From the NCBI RefSeq assembly GCF_002514735.1, contig NZ_NBWU01000001.1, positions 186,001-250,000 of the forward strand: a stretch of 64,000 bases of DNA. Reading direction: 5' to 3'. Positions 1 through 7,827 of the stretch are shown piece after piece. Both the position numbers and the translations under genes were made by a program. The stretch is from Sediminicola luteus (GTDB lineage: Bacteria > Bacteroidota > Bacteroidia > Flavobacteriales > Flavobacteriaceae). The notes under the pieces are model-generated. The model did not search any database, was not told the origin of the DNA, and saw only the letters and a program-made list of their open reading frames with translations. How positions within the stretch are numbered: the stretch's first letter is position 1; every line of letters begins with the position of its first letter.

Positions 1-1
1 C

Positions 2-1447
2 CATACCTTAAGGGGATCGGCCTATTACAGCAAGGATAAATTCAGTATTACCAACGACTCGCTATACAATTACAGTAACCGATTGTTTTCCCTATCGTGG
101 GACCATAAATTCAATGAAAAGCATACCGGAAAAGTTCATGTGACCAACAGCCAGTATCAATTCGGTATCGATTATGATGGCCAGGCGAACACCGATTTCA
201 ACCTGGGTTACGATGTAACGGAAACGGAGTTTAAATACGACCTGAACTACTTTCACAATAAAGACCATAGCTTCAACTACGGTATTGCCGCCAAACTCTA
301 CGATATCAATCCGGGAGGTATAGACCCTGCAGGTAATGAATCGCAGGTAACCCCTTTACATATTCCCAAGGAAAGGGCCATTGAAGGGGCCCTTTATATC
401 GGTGACACCTATAATGTTTCACCTAAATTGAGTTTTAATCTTGGGCTGCGGTATTCATTTTATGCCTTTTTGGGCGAAACCACTACCCGGGAATACGCCC
501 CTGGTCTTCCGCTCAGTGATGCTACCCTAACCGGGGAGACCGAATACGATAAAAATGAAGTGGCCCAATCGTACAATGGACCGGAAGTTCGGGTTTCGGG
601 CCGCTACTTTATTCAACCCGACCTCTCTATAAAGGCCGGTTTCAACACCGCTTATCAGTATATTCATTCCTTAAGTAACAATACCACGGTCTCGCCCATA
701 GACACCTGGAAATTGTCCGATAACAATATTGAACCCCAACTGGGCTACCAATACTCTTTGGGTGTATACAAAAACCTAAAGGAAAATGAATACGAACTCA
801 GTTTGGAGGGTTATTACAAAACCTCGGAAAATATCACCGATTTTAAGACCGGGGCCAATATTTTACTGAATGAAACCATAGAACAAGAAGTTTTACAAGG
901 CGATGGCAAAGCTTATGGGGTTGAATTTTTATTACGCAAGAACCGCGGTCGCCTTAACGGTTGGTTGGGGTATGCCTATTCGCGTTCCTTGCAAAAGTTC
1001 GATAGTGAGTTCAGTGTAGAACGGATTAACAACGGCGAGTTTTTTGCCACCAATTATGACAAGCCCCACGATTTTAGCCTGGTGGCGAATTATAAGGTTA
1101 CCAACCGCTATAGCCTATCGACCAACCTGATCTACCAATCCGGAAGGCCCGTAACCTACCCGGTCGGGTCGTACCGTTTCAATAATGCCGATTATGTTCT
1201 TTATAGCAATCGCAACGAATTCAGGATCCCGAATTATTTTAGATGGGATATTGGCTTGAATATAGAGGGTAACCACCGTATTAAAAAGCTTACCCATAGC
1301 TTCTGGACCATTTCGGTCTATAACGTCTTAGGCCGCAACAACCCCTATTCGGTTTTCTTTGTCACCGAAGACGGTGAAATCAAGGCGTACCAAAGCTCAA
1401 TTTTTGCTATTCCGGTACCTTCCATCAGTTATAACATCAAATTTTAA
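2..1447 (+). CDS. TonB-dependent receptor, 3' part (5' end outside window)
   Basis: The reading frame is open from the left edge, so this is the C-terminal ~480 residues of a longer gene. The protein is a run of alternating amphipathic strands rich in Tyr, Asn and Phe and ends in aromatic SISYNIKF, typical of an outer-membrane beta-barrel whose last strand is read by the Bam machinery. The strand pattern and motifs such as a GRPVTYP segment near residue 380 match the barrel of TonB-dependent receptors with a carboxypeptidase-like N-terminus, common in Flavobacteriaceae. The plug and N-terminal domains are not visible. It is followed after 6 bases by a secreted MG2-like protein and three DUF4249 lipoproteins, the usual company of such receptors, so they probably form one operon. 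Substrate cannot be read from the sequence. Confidence 0.88.
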   Translation, partial: HTLRGSAYYSKDKFSITNDSLYNYSNRLFSLSWDHKFNEKHTGKVHVTNSQYQFGIDYDGQANTDFNLGYDVTETEFKYDLNYFHNKDHSFNYGIAAKLYDINPGGIDPAGNESQVTPLHIPKERAIEGALYIGDTYNVSPKLSFNLGLRYSFYAFLGETTTREYAPGLPLSDATLTGETEYDKNEVAQSYNGPEVRVSGRYFIQPDLSIKAGFNTAYQYIHSLSNNTTVSPIDTWKLSDNNIEPQLGYQYSLGVYKNLKENEYELSLEGYYKTSENITDFKTGANILLNETIEQEVLQGDGKAYGVEFLLRKNRGRLNGWLGYAYSRSLQKFDSEFSVERINNGEFFATNYDKPHDFSLVANYKVTNRYSLSTNLIYQSGRPVTYPVGSYRFNNADYVLYSNRNEFRIPNYFRWDIGLNIEGNHRIKKLTHSFWTISVYNVLGRNNPYSVFFVTEDGEIKAYQSSIFAIPVPSISYNIKF

Positions 1448-1453
1448 TGCCCC

Positions 1454-3247
1454 ATGGTTCTTTTAGAAAATTTCAAAGGGTTCGGTAAAATAAAAAGGGT
1501 AGGCCTACTCTTTGGTGCAATCCTCTTATGGTCCGTGTCTACCCAGGCCCAGGCCTACGTTCAGAACCAAGAAGGACTGGATCGTATAAAAAAGACCCCG
1601 CTCGAAACTATATATGCGCAAACCAATACAAGCTTGGCCATGCCGGGCGAATATGTTTACTTTAGTATCTATTGTTTGAACGCGGTTACCCATAGGCTGT
1701 CGGATATTAGCAAGGTAGGCTATATCGAATTGATCGATGCCCAAGGGCAATCTTTGATCCAACAACGTATACGTTTAAAAAAGGGATTGGGCAAAGGGGA
1801 ACTTTTCATTCCGACCTCCTTTGGTTCGGGCAACTATAAACTTATTGCCTATACGCACTGGATGCTCAATGCCGGGATAGAACAGCTGTACCAAAAAGAT
1901 TTGGTCATTGTTAATCCATACCAAGGTAGTCCAGAAAACTTTACCTCCAACGATACCACTTTTACTTCTGTCGCTCCCGAGGCCATACCCTCTTCCTTGG
2001 TTGGGATCGACAACAATAAAGGCAACTACGGTCCTCGTGAAAAAATCGCGTTGACCCTGAGACCATTAAAAAGTAAATTGAGCGTAGGTAGTTATACCCT
2101 TTCCGTGCGGGAATTAGCCCCTGAAATGGCCCCTCCTACCCAGGCCTTTACCGAAAAAGCACAAAATAGGGGCCAGTTAAAAAAATACGTAGATGCCGAA
2201 TTGGGCAGTTTCGTATTTATACCGGAGACCCGAGGTGCTTTGGTGGCTAAAAAAGTAACCTATAAAGATACCGGGGAGCCCGTAAAAAACCAGAAGGTAC
2301 TACTTTCCCTGCCCGGGACCGAGTTTGGGGTAATGGAGTCGGAAACGAATGAAACCGGGGTGTTCTTTTCCTATGTCAGAAAAGCCTATGACACCGATCG
2401 TTTAGTGGTACAATTGGCCGACACCACCAAACAAGGTCTTGTTTTGACGGATATTCGCCTCGACAAAAAACCTTCGTTCGAGAACTTGACGTTTTCCGAT
2501 TACAAGGTAAGCCCCTCGGATAAGACCTGGATCTTAAGTAGAAGTGTGGCCAACCAGATTGAAAACGCCTATATAGGGGATAAAAAAGATACCCTGAACC
2601 AAATACCTGTGAGTGGCGACTATGCCAATTATGAGATAGAAACCTATTTACTTGACGATTATAACCGCTTCCCCACCGTAAAGGAAAGTTTGATAGAAGT
2701 GGTACCCCATGTTGGGGTAAAAATCGATAAGAAGTGGCATCATACCATTTGGATCAGGGAAAACTATAAATCAGGAAAATTCGATGGTTATGTGAACCTA
2801 CCTCCTTTGATCTATATAGATGGGGTCTTGGTTTTCGATGTAAAAAAAGTACTGGAATTCGATGCGGAAAAGGTAAAATCGATAGGTTTTACCAGGGAGC
2901 GCCTTCAACTTGGAGGCAAAACCTACAAAGGCGCTTTGTTCATTACCACCAAAAGTGGCGATTATAACGAGATCATTCGCCATTTTGACCTAAGTGCTGC
3001 TGAATACCCCAAGCCATTACCCGAAAAAAGGTATTACCAACAAGCTTATGGCAAAGATCCCGAAAAGGAAAAGCGGATACCGGATTTTAGACGCCAACTT
3101 TTTTGGAAAACCCATATAAGTTTGGCCCAAGACGAAAACATTGAGTTTTTCAGTTCCGACGCCAAAGGCACCTATGAGTTACGTTTGGAAGGTTTTACCG
3201 ATTATGGCAAACCCGTAACCATGACCTCCTATTTTGAAGTAAAATAG
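1454..3247 (+). CDS. Secreted MG2/macroglobulin-like protein linked to TonB receptor
   Basis: 597 residues with an N-terminal signal peptide (hydrophobic segment about residues 17-32 ending TQAQA). The region after it (about 40-150: a segment with TNTSLAMPGEYVYFS, then QQRIRLKKGLGKGELFIP, then NYKLIAYTHWM) resembles the MG2-like beta-sandwich of Bacteroidota surface proteins encoded beside TonB-dependent receptors. A carboxypeptidase-like sandwich follows near 270-300, and residues ~470-510 resemble a receptor plug segment (LPPLIYIDGV...). It starts 6 bases after the receptor stop and precedes the DUF4249 genes, so it is probably co-transcribed and acts at the cell surface with the receptor. 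The catalytic or ligand role is unknown. Confidence 0.75.
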   Translation: MVLLENFKGFGKIKRVGLLFGAILLWSVSTQAQAYVQNQEGLDRIKKTPLETIYAQTNTSLAMPGEYVYFSIYCLNAVTHRLSDISKVGYIELIDAQGQSLIQQRIRLKKGLGKGELFIPTSFGSGNYKLIAYTHWMLNAGIEQLYQKDLVIVNPYQGSPENFTSNDTTFTSVAPEAIPSSLVGIDNNKGNYGPREKIALTLRPLKSKLSVGSYTLSVRELAPEMAPPTQAFTEKAQNRGQLKKYVDAELGSFVFIPETRGALVAKKVTYKDTGEPVKNQKVLLSLPGTEFGVMESETNETGVFFSYVRKAYDTDRLVVQLADTTKQGLVLTDIRLDKKPSFENLTFSDYKVSPSDKTWILSRSVANQIENAYIGDKKDTLNQIPVSGDYANYEIETYLLDDYNRFPTVKESLIEVVPHVGVKIDKKWHHTIWIRENYKSGKFDGYVNLPPLIYIDGVLVFDVKKVLEFDAEKVKSIGFTRERLQLGGKTYKGALFITTKSGDYNEIIRHFDLSAAEYPKPLPEKRYYQQAYGKDPEKEKRIPDFRRQLFWKTHISLAQDENIEFFSSDAKGTYELRLEGFTDYGKPVTMTSYFEVK

Positions 3248-3255
3248 CACAGTAC

Positions 3256-4491
3256 ATGTTTTTCGGCCGTAAAATATCCAGATTGCTTTTCAGTATGCTT
3301 TGCCTACTGCTACTTTCTTGTGTCGAAGAATTTGTGCCGGAAAATACCCCCTCCGAAAATCAGCTTTTAGTAGTTGATGCCCTCGTTACCAATGAGGTCA
3401 AAAAACAACAAGTCAGACTTTGGAAAACGGCGAACATAGGGCCAGAAATAGAACCAGTCCCCGAGACCGGGGCACACGTAGAAATCGTTGAGAACGAATC
3501 GAACACCTTTGTGTTGAACGAAATCGCGCCTGGGATCTATGAGTCGGAGCGTGCTTGGGGCGTACAGTCCCAGCAAACTTATAGGCTGTATATTACCCGT
3601 AGCAATGGCCGGTCTTACCAATCTAACAATGTAACGGCCCCACAGCCCTCCATTATCGAAGAAGTGCAGGCCGTGGCAGCTAACGATGACCAAGGTGAAC
3701 GGGGTATGGCCATACTTGTAAGCTCTAACGACCCTTCGCAAAACTCTAAGTTTTATAGATATGAATACTCCGAGGCCTATAAGATAATAGCCCCAGAATG
3801 GAGTCCGTTTGAATTTGATGTAATCAATCGTGAATACCCGAACTACGAAGTTGGCATCAAACTGAACGAAAACAACGAGGAAATCTGCTACGGTGCCGGC
3901 CGATCCAAAGATATCCTTCAGTTTTCAACTTCAAGCCTATCCGAAGATCGAGTTGTCGATTACCCGGTTCGTTTTATACCACAATCGAGTTATACAATCA
4001 GCCATCGGTATACCATTGAGGTGAGCCAATACGTACAAACCCCAGATGCCTATACGTTCAGCGAACAACTCAAGGAACAAGAAGGCGGACAAAGCCTACT
4101 TTCCACGGTCCAACCCGGATTTTTACAGGGTAATGTACGATCTGAAACGGATAAAAATGAGCGGGTGGTTGGTTATTTTGATGTAAGTACGGTAGATCGC
4201 CAACGCATATGGGTAAATTATGCCGAGTTATTCCCTGGGGAGGCCCTACCCCCATATGCCGTAAATTGCCAAGTGGTACTATCGCCACCCTTGTTTAGCT
4301 TGGGTGCCCACCAAATGGGCGTGCAAACCTCGCCACTTATAGAAGCTATAGATGCCCACACCATAACCTATGTCGCCGAGAACTCGGAATTCAACGATAT
4401 ACACGAACCCCCGTTTTATGTGGTTAAATCGGAATGTGGGGACTGCCGGTTATTGGGTAGTGAATTTAAACCGGATTTTTGGATTGAATAG
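3256..4491 (+). CDS. DUF4249 lipoprotein, paralog 1 of 3
   Basis: 411 residues. The signal peptide ends in a lipobox (LLLLSC, Cys22), so it is a predicted lipoprotein. The body is the DUF4249 type: opening LLVVDALVTN, strands with PETGAHVEIVEN and QTYRLYITRSNG, and a C-terminal signature CGDC...LG...KPDFWIE. DUF4249 proteins are usually encoded next to TonB-dependent receptors and are assumed to sit at the outer membrane with them; no biochemical role is established. It is the first of three tandem paralogs, and its similarity to the second reaches the DNA level (around 3780-3825 versus 5025-5070), showing recent duplication. Confidence 0.82.
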   Translation: MFFGRKISRLLFSMLCLLLLSCVEEFVPENTPSENQLLVVDALVTNEVKKQQVRLWKTANIGPEIEPVPETGAHVEIVENESNTFVLNEIAPGIYESERAWGVQSQQTYRLYITRSNGRSYQSNNVTAPQPSIIEEVQAVAANDDQGERGMAILVSSNDPSQNSKFYRYEYSEAYKIIAPEWSPFEFDVINREYPNYEVGIKLNENNEEICYGAGRSKDILQFSTSSLSEDRVVDYPVRFIPQSSYTISHRYTIEVSQYVQTPDAYTFSEQLKEQEGGQSLLSTVQPGFLQGNVRSETDKNERVVGYFDVSTVDRQRIWVNYAELFPGEALPPYAVNCQVVLSPPLFSLGAHQMGVQTSPLIEAIDAHTITYVAENSEFNDIHEPPFYVVKSECGDCRLLGSEFKPDFWIE

Positions 4492-4500
4492 GAAACGTCT

Positions 4501-5721
4501 ATGAAAAAGATTCCGATTTTCTCATTCGTGTTTTTGTTACCGTTGTGTATGGTTTTGCTTGGGTGTGTTGAAGAATTTGAGCCTAAAACCACTTTTGAAA
4601 ATGAAAACTTGTTGGTGGTTGATGCCTTGGTTACCAATCAAATCAAAACCCAAAAAATCAACCTATGGCAAACTACAAATTTAGGTGCGAATCAAGAGCC
4701 TCAACCTGAAATAAGGGCCCAGATAAGGGTAGTTGAAAACGGATCGACCACACATGCGTTTCATGAAACCTCTCCCGGTATTTATGAATCTGACAAGGAA
4801 TGGGGGATACGATCACAGAACAGCTATCGTTTGCACATAACCCGTGCCAATGGTAAAACCTATGTTTCCGAAGTGGTTATTGCGCCTTCTATGTCCGAAT
4901 TGGAAACTGTTGAGGCAGTTGTTGCATCCAATGCCCAGGGTGAAACGGGTATTTCCATACTTATCAATTCACGGAGTGAGGCGCAAAACTCGCATTTTTA
5001 CCGTTTTGAATATGCCGAGTCTTATAAGATCATTGCCCCGGAATGGAGTCCGTTTGAATTTGATGTAATCAATAGGGAAAAACCCAATTATGAAGTGGGT
5101 ATAAAAATTAACCAGTCCAACAAAAGGGTTTGTTACGGTTATGATGAGTCGAGCCAAATACTACAATTTACAACGGCTCATTTAACAGAAGATCGGATCG
5201 TTGATTATGAGGTGCGGTTTATACCGCAAACGAACTATATTGTTTCACATCGGTATACCATAGAGGTTAGCCAATATGTACAGACCCCAGATTCCTTTTC
5301 CTATTTCGAACAACTCAAGGAACAAGAAGCTGGCCAAAACCTACTAAGTACGGTACAACCTGGATTTTTACAAGGCAATGTACGATCCGAAAAAGATAAG
5401 AACGAACGCGTTGTCGGATTTTTTGATGTTAGTACGGTTTCAAGTAAACGTATTTGGGTAAACTATTCCGATATGTTCCCAAACGCCCCCTTACCGCCTT
5501 ACGTTATTAATTGTATACCAAATTTTTCACCTCGCTTGATCCACCCCCAACTTGGCACATCGCCATTAATAGAGGCCCTGGACGAGCATCTGATCACCTA
5601 TGTATCAGAAAACGAAGATTATCCCTTACATGACCCAAGGCCCTATTTGGTCGTAAAAGTACCCTGTGGCGATTGTTCGGTATTAGGCACCGATAAAAAA
5701 CCGGATTTTTGGATTGAATAG
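4501..5721 (+). CDS. DUF4249 lipoprotein, paralog 2 of 3
   Basis: 406 residues, lipobox VLLGC with Cys22. It is nearly colinear with the preceding paralog and shares long identical stretches, including a motif beginning YKIIAPEWSPFEFDVINRE and the final KPDFWIE, but the N-terminal half and the segment before the C-terminus (about residues 340-385) diverge. It begins 9 bases after the previous stop, so co-translation in one operon with the receptor is likely. The pattern suggests a gene duplication in which some loops changed, perhaps to recognise different ligands; that is inference. Function unknown beyond the DUF4249 family. Confidence 0.82.
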   Translation: MKKIPIFSFVFLLPLCMVLLGCVEEFEPKTTFENENLLVVDALVTNQIKTQKINLWQTTNLGANQEPQPEIRAQIRVVENGSTTHAFHETSPGIYESDKEWGIRSQNSYRLHITRANGKTYVSEVVIAPSMSELETVEAVVASNAQGETGISILINSRSEAQNSHFYRFEYAESYKIIAPEWSPFEFDVINREKPNYEVGIKINQSNKRVCYGYDESSQILQFTTAHLTEDRIVDYEVRFIPQTNYIVSHRYTIEVSQYVQTPDSFSYFEQLKEQEAGQNLLSTVQPGFLQGNVRSEKDKNERVVGFFDVSTVSSKRIWVNYSDMFPNAPLPPYVINCIPNFSPRLIHPQLGTSPLIEALDEHLITYVSENEDYPLHDPRPYLVVKVPCGDCSVLGTDKKPDFWIE

Positions 5722-5736
5722 ATAGAAAGAACACTT

Positions 5737-6993
5737 ATGAAGATGATAAAACCATTACGTTACTTGCCCATTCTCTTAATGCTTTTGAGTATAACTGCCT
5801 GCCTGGAGGAATTTATTCCGGAAACCGAAACGGGTACTCAAGGCCTATTGGTCGTAGATGCCCGCATTACCAACGAAATGAAACGGCATAGTGTTATGCT
5901 TAGCAGGACCAGCCCGATTGGTAAGGACACCTTATTATTCGAAAATGGGGCCCAGATACAGGTGGTTTCTGAAAATGCCAGTTATCCGTATACCATGGTT
6001 GGCGATGGCAATTATGTTTCCAATACGGCCTTTAGTGCGCAGCCGGGGGCCTCTTACCGACTGGAGATTACACTGGGTAACGGTAAAAAATATGCCTCCG
6101 AAATGGTAACTACGCCCGAAATCGCGGAAATCACTTCCGTATATGCCGAGCGTGAAAACAACCCTTCAGGTGAAGATGGGGTATCTATTTTTGTAGACGG
6201 TCAGGGTAGCCCTAACGGTTCAGGCCTGTACCGCTACGAATTCGAGGAAACCTATAAGGTGGTTGCCCCCAAATGGGTCGATAGGCAATTTTTGTTTTCC
6301 GACTATGATCCATGTGCCCTTCCCGTACCCACATTCAAGCTAAAAACCATACCGGAGGCCTATGAACGTAAAACCTGTTATGGGGCCGATGACTCTAAAC
6401 GGATCATACAATTCAGTACCAAAGGACTCGGCCAAGACCGTGTAGAACGTTTTCCGGTCTTGTTCATTAGCAAAGACAACTATATCATTACCCATCGCTA
6501 CAGTATTTTGGTAAAACAATTGGTAGACACGCCCGATGCTTTTGCCTTTTATGAAAAACTAAGTGAAATAGCCAATGGTAATGGCGGGCTATCTGGGGTA
6601 CAACCCGGTTTTATAAACGGGAATATCAAATCATTGGACGATACCAATGAAGAGGTAGTTGGTTATTTTTCGAGCAGTACGGTAAGTGAAATGCGCACCT
6701 TTTTCGATTTTGAGGATATATTCCCCGGCGAAGAAAAACCTGCATTCGTAGACCCCTGTGTCATACGCCGACCCAAACTAAACCATATCTCCTATTGCTT
6801 CGAAGGGCTGGCCATGGACCCATGTCCGGTTTCATTGGTTGAGGAACTAGCACAAGATAATGTTGCCTACATAGATACGATAACGGAATCCCCTGTCTGT
6901 AATCCGGTAGAACCCTATTTGGTGGTGAACAAGCTATGTGGTGATTGTACAGTGTTGGGCACAAACGTTAAACCCGATTTTTGGGAAGATTAA
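5737..6993 (+). CDS. DUF4249 lipoprotein, paralog 3 of 3
   Basis: 418 residues with a lipobox (SITAC, Cys22) and the same overall plan as the two upstream paralogs: LLVVDARITN near the N-terminus, a TYKVVAPKW segment in the middle, and CGDC.VLG...KPDFWED at the end. It is clearly more divergent than paralogs 1 and 2 are from each other and has extra cysteines around residues 340-395, which could form disulfides. Its stop lies only 11 bases from the stop of the convergent hemoglobin gene; no hairpin terminator is apparent between them. Predicted outer-membrane lipoprotein of unknown role. Confidence 0.82.
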   Translation: MKMIKPLRYLPILLMLLSITACLEEFIPETETGTQGLLVVDARITNEMKRHSVMLSRTSPIGKDTLLFENGAQIQVVSENASYPYTMVGDGNYVSNTAFSAQPGASYRLEITLGNGKKYASEMVTTPEIAEITSVYAERENNPSGEDGVSIFVDGQGSPNGSGLYRYEFEETYKVVAPKWVDRQFLFSDYDPCALPVPTFKLKTIPEAYERKTCYGADDSKRIIQFSTKGLGQDRVERFPVLFISKDNYIITHRYSILVKQLVDTPDAFAFYEKLSEIANGNGGLSGVQPGFINGNIKSLDDTNEEVVGYFSSSTVSEMRTFFDFEDIFPGEEKPAFVDPCVIRRPKLNHISYCFEGLAMDPCPVSLVEELAQDNVAYIDTITESPVCNPVEPYLVVNKLCGDCTVLGTNVKPDFWED

Positions 6994-7004
6994 CCCCAAA
7001 AGCC

Positions 7005-7397
7005 CTAGGCCTCCTTTTTCGGCTTGGCCTTGAACATATTCAAATAAAAATGACTACCCATTTGTCGGGCACGGTTTTTGGCCAAATCGGCCCGTTCACC
7101 CTTGTATAGACCATCCAAGGTTTGGAACCAATGATTTAGCCAAATGCCGAAATGGTATTCGGTAATGCTATAATCCTCGGCCCGATCTACTTCAAAGTGT
7201 TTCCGCATGGGAAACCCCTTAAATTTGGAGACCATAAACAAATTGGTTTCCCAAAAATCGGTAAGTTGCTCCAAATGGGCAGGCCAGTCTGATATATGTT
7301 TATTGAAAATTGGACCCAACAATTCATCTTGGCGAATGCGGGCATAAAAAGTGTCTACCAAAACAAATACATCTTCCCTATTCTTAATATCGTCCAT
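7005..7397 (-). CDS. Group III truncated hemoglobin
   Basis: The chosen start gives about 130 residues (MDDIKNREDVFVLVDTFY...), the family's usual size; longer upstream in-frame starts would add a sequence unlike globins and are rejected. Conserved globin features are visible: VFVLVDTFYARIRQD at the A/B helices, LLGPIFN, a LTDFWETNLF segment, and PMRKHFEV carrying the likely proximal His. Group III truncated hemoglobins bind O2 or NO and are linked to nitrosative or oxygen stress; the role here is inferred from the family. A promoter-like pair (TTG and GATCTTTG) lies just upstream on the same strand. The gene is convergent with the DUF4249 operon. Confidence 0.85.
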   Translation of the reverse strand: MDDIKNREDVFVLVDTFYARIRQDELLGPIFNKHISDWPAHLEQLTDFWETNLFMVSKFKGFPMRKHFEVDRAEDYSITEYHFGIWLNHWFQTLDGLYKGERADLAKNRARQMGSHFYLNMFKAKPKKEA

Positions 7398-7435
7398 CGG
7401 ATTTCTTTTTTTAGTAGTGAAAAGCTGGGGTGATA

Positions 7436-7466
7436 CAAAGATCATGAAGGCAGGGTTAGTACACAA
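7436..7466 (-). promoter_or_regulatory. Candidate promoter of truncated hemoglobin gene
   Basis: On the minus strand a TTG (plus-strand CAA at 7464-7466) is followed after 20 bases by GATCTTTG (plus-strand 7436-7443), one mismatch from the Bacteroidota -7 box TAnnTTTG. It lies about 40 bases before the chosen start, supporting that start. A separate inverted repeat, TCAGGGTA (7471-7478) and TACCCTGA (7522-7529), lies further upstream and could be a regulator site. Confidence 0.4.
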
Positions 7467-7561
7467 AAAATCAGGGTACATTCTACTCCTAGTAAACTAA
7501 CCATTTCAAGGATGTAAAAATTACCCTGACTTTTGAATGTTCTGTAATCGTTATCGGGACA

Positions 7562-7669
7562 TTAAAACAACCATTGAATTAAATGGTAAACCAATAACGT
7601 ACTGGAGATAATCAAAGTGCTGTATAAGCCAATGGCTAAGGGATTGCGTTTCTTTGGTTGTGTTGGCAT
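7562..7669 (-). CDS. Small single-helix membrane peptide (35 residues)
   Basis: A 36-codon frame on the minus strand encodes a peptide starting MPTQPKKRNPLAIG and ending LIQWLF. It has a short basic N-terminus followed by one hydrophobic segment of about 20 residues, so a single-pass inner-membrane peptide is likely. I do not recognise a named family. The composition (basic cap, clean helix, stop directly after an aromatic end) is more protein-like than chance, and a 16-base perfect palindrome lies 30 bases upstream of the start. It sits between truncated hemoglobin and the Prc protease, all on the same strand. Confidence 0.55.
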   Translation of the reverse strand: MPTQPKKRNPLAIGLYSTLIISSTLLVYHLIQWLF

Positions 7670-7698
7670 GCCGAAATATACGGATTCACTTTCAAATT

Positions 7699-7714
7699 AC
7701 GAAAACGTTTTCGT
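7699..7714. promoter_or_regulatory. 16-bp perfect palindrome, LacI-like operator candidate
   Basis: The sequence ACGAAAACGTTTTCGT reads identically on both strands. The central AAACGTTT core is the type bound by LacI/GalR-family repressors. It lies upstream of the 35-residue membrane peptide gene on the minus strand, in a promoter-like position. No LacI-family gene is in the window, so a regulator would have to come from elsewhere. Confidence 0.4.
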
Positions 7715-7773
7715 TAAAACCGACCAACTGCACTCCAGGGGCCTAACTACCTTTGCCACATAAATTACCCTAC

Positions 7774-7804
7774 AAAAAAAGGCCCGGTCAACCCGAGCCT
7801 TTTT
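7774..7804. terminator. Rho-independent terminator after prc
   Basis: An A run, a GC-rich hairpin (AGGCCCGG pairing with CCGAGCCT, one mismatch, 5-base loop) and a T run. It lies just past the stop of the minus-strand protease gene and can work in both directions. Confidence 0.75.
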
Positions 7805-7827
7805 ACTAAATATTTTGCTGTTTTATA

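Noticed and set aside
3367-3741. 124-codon frame antisense to DUF4249 paralog 1
   Set aside because: Shadow of a real gene; not kept in the paralog copies.
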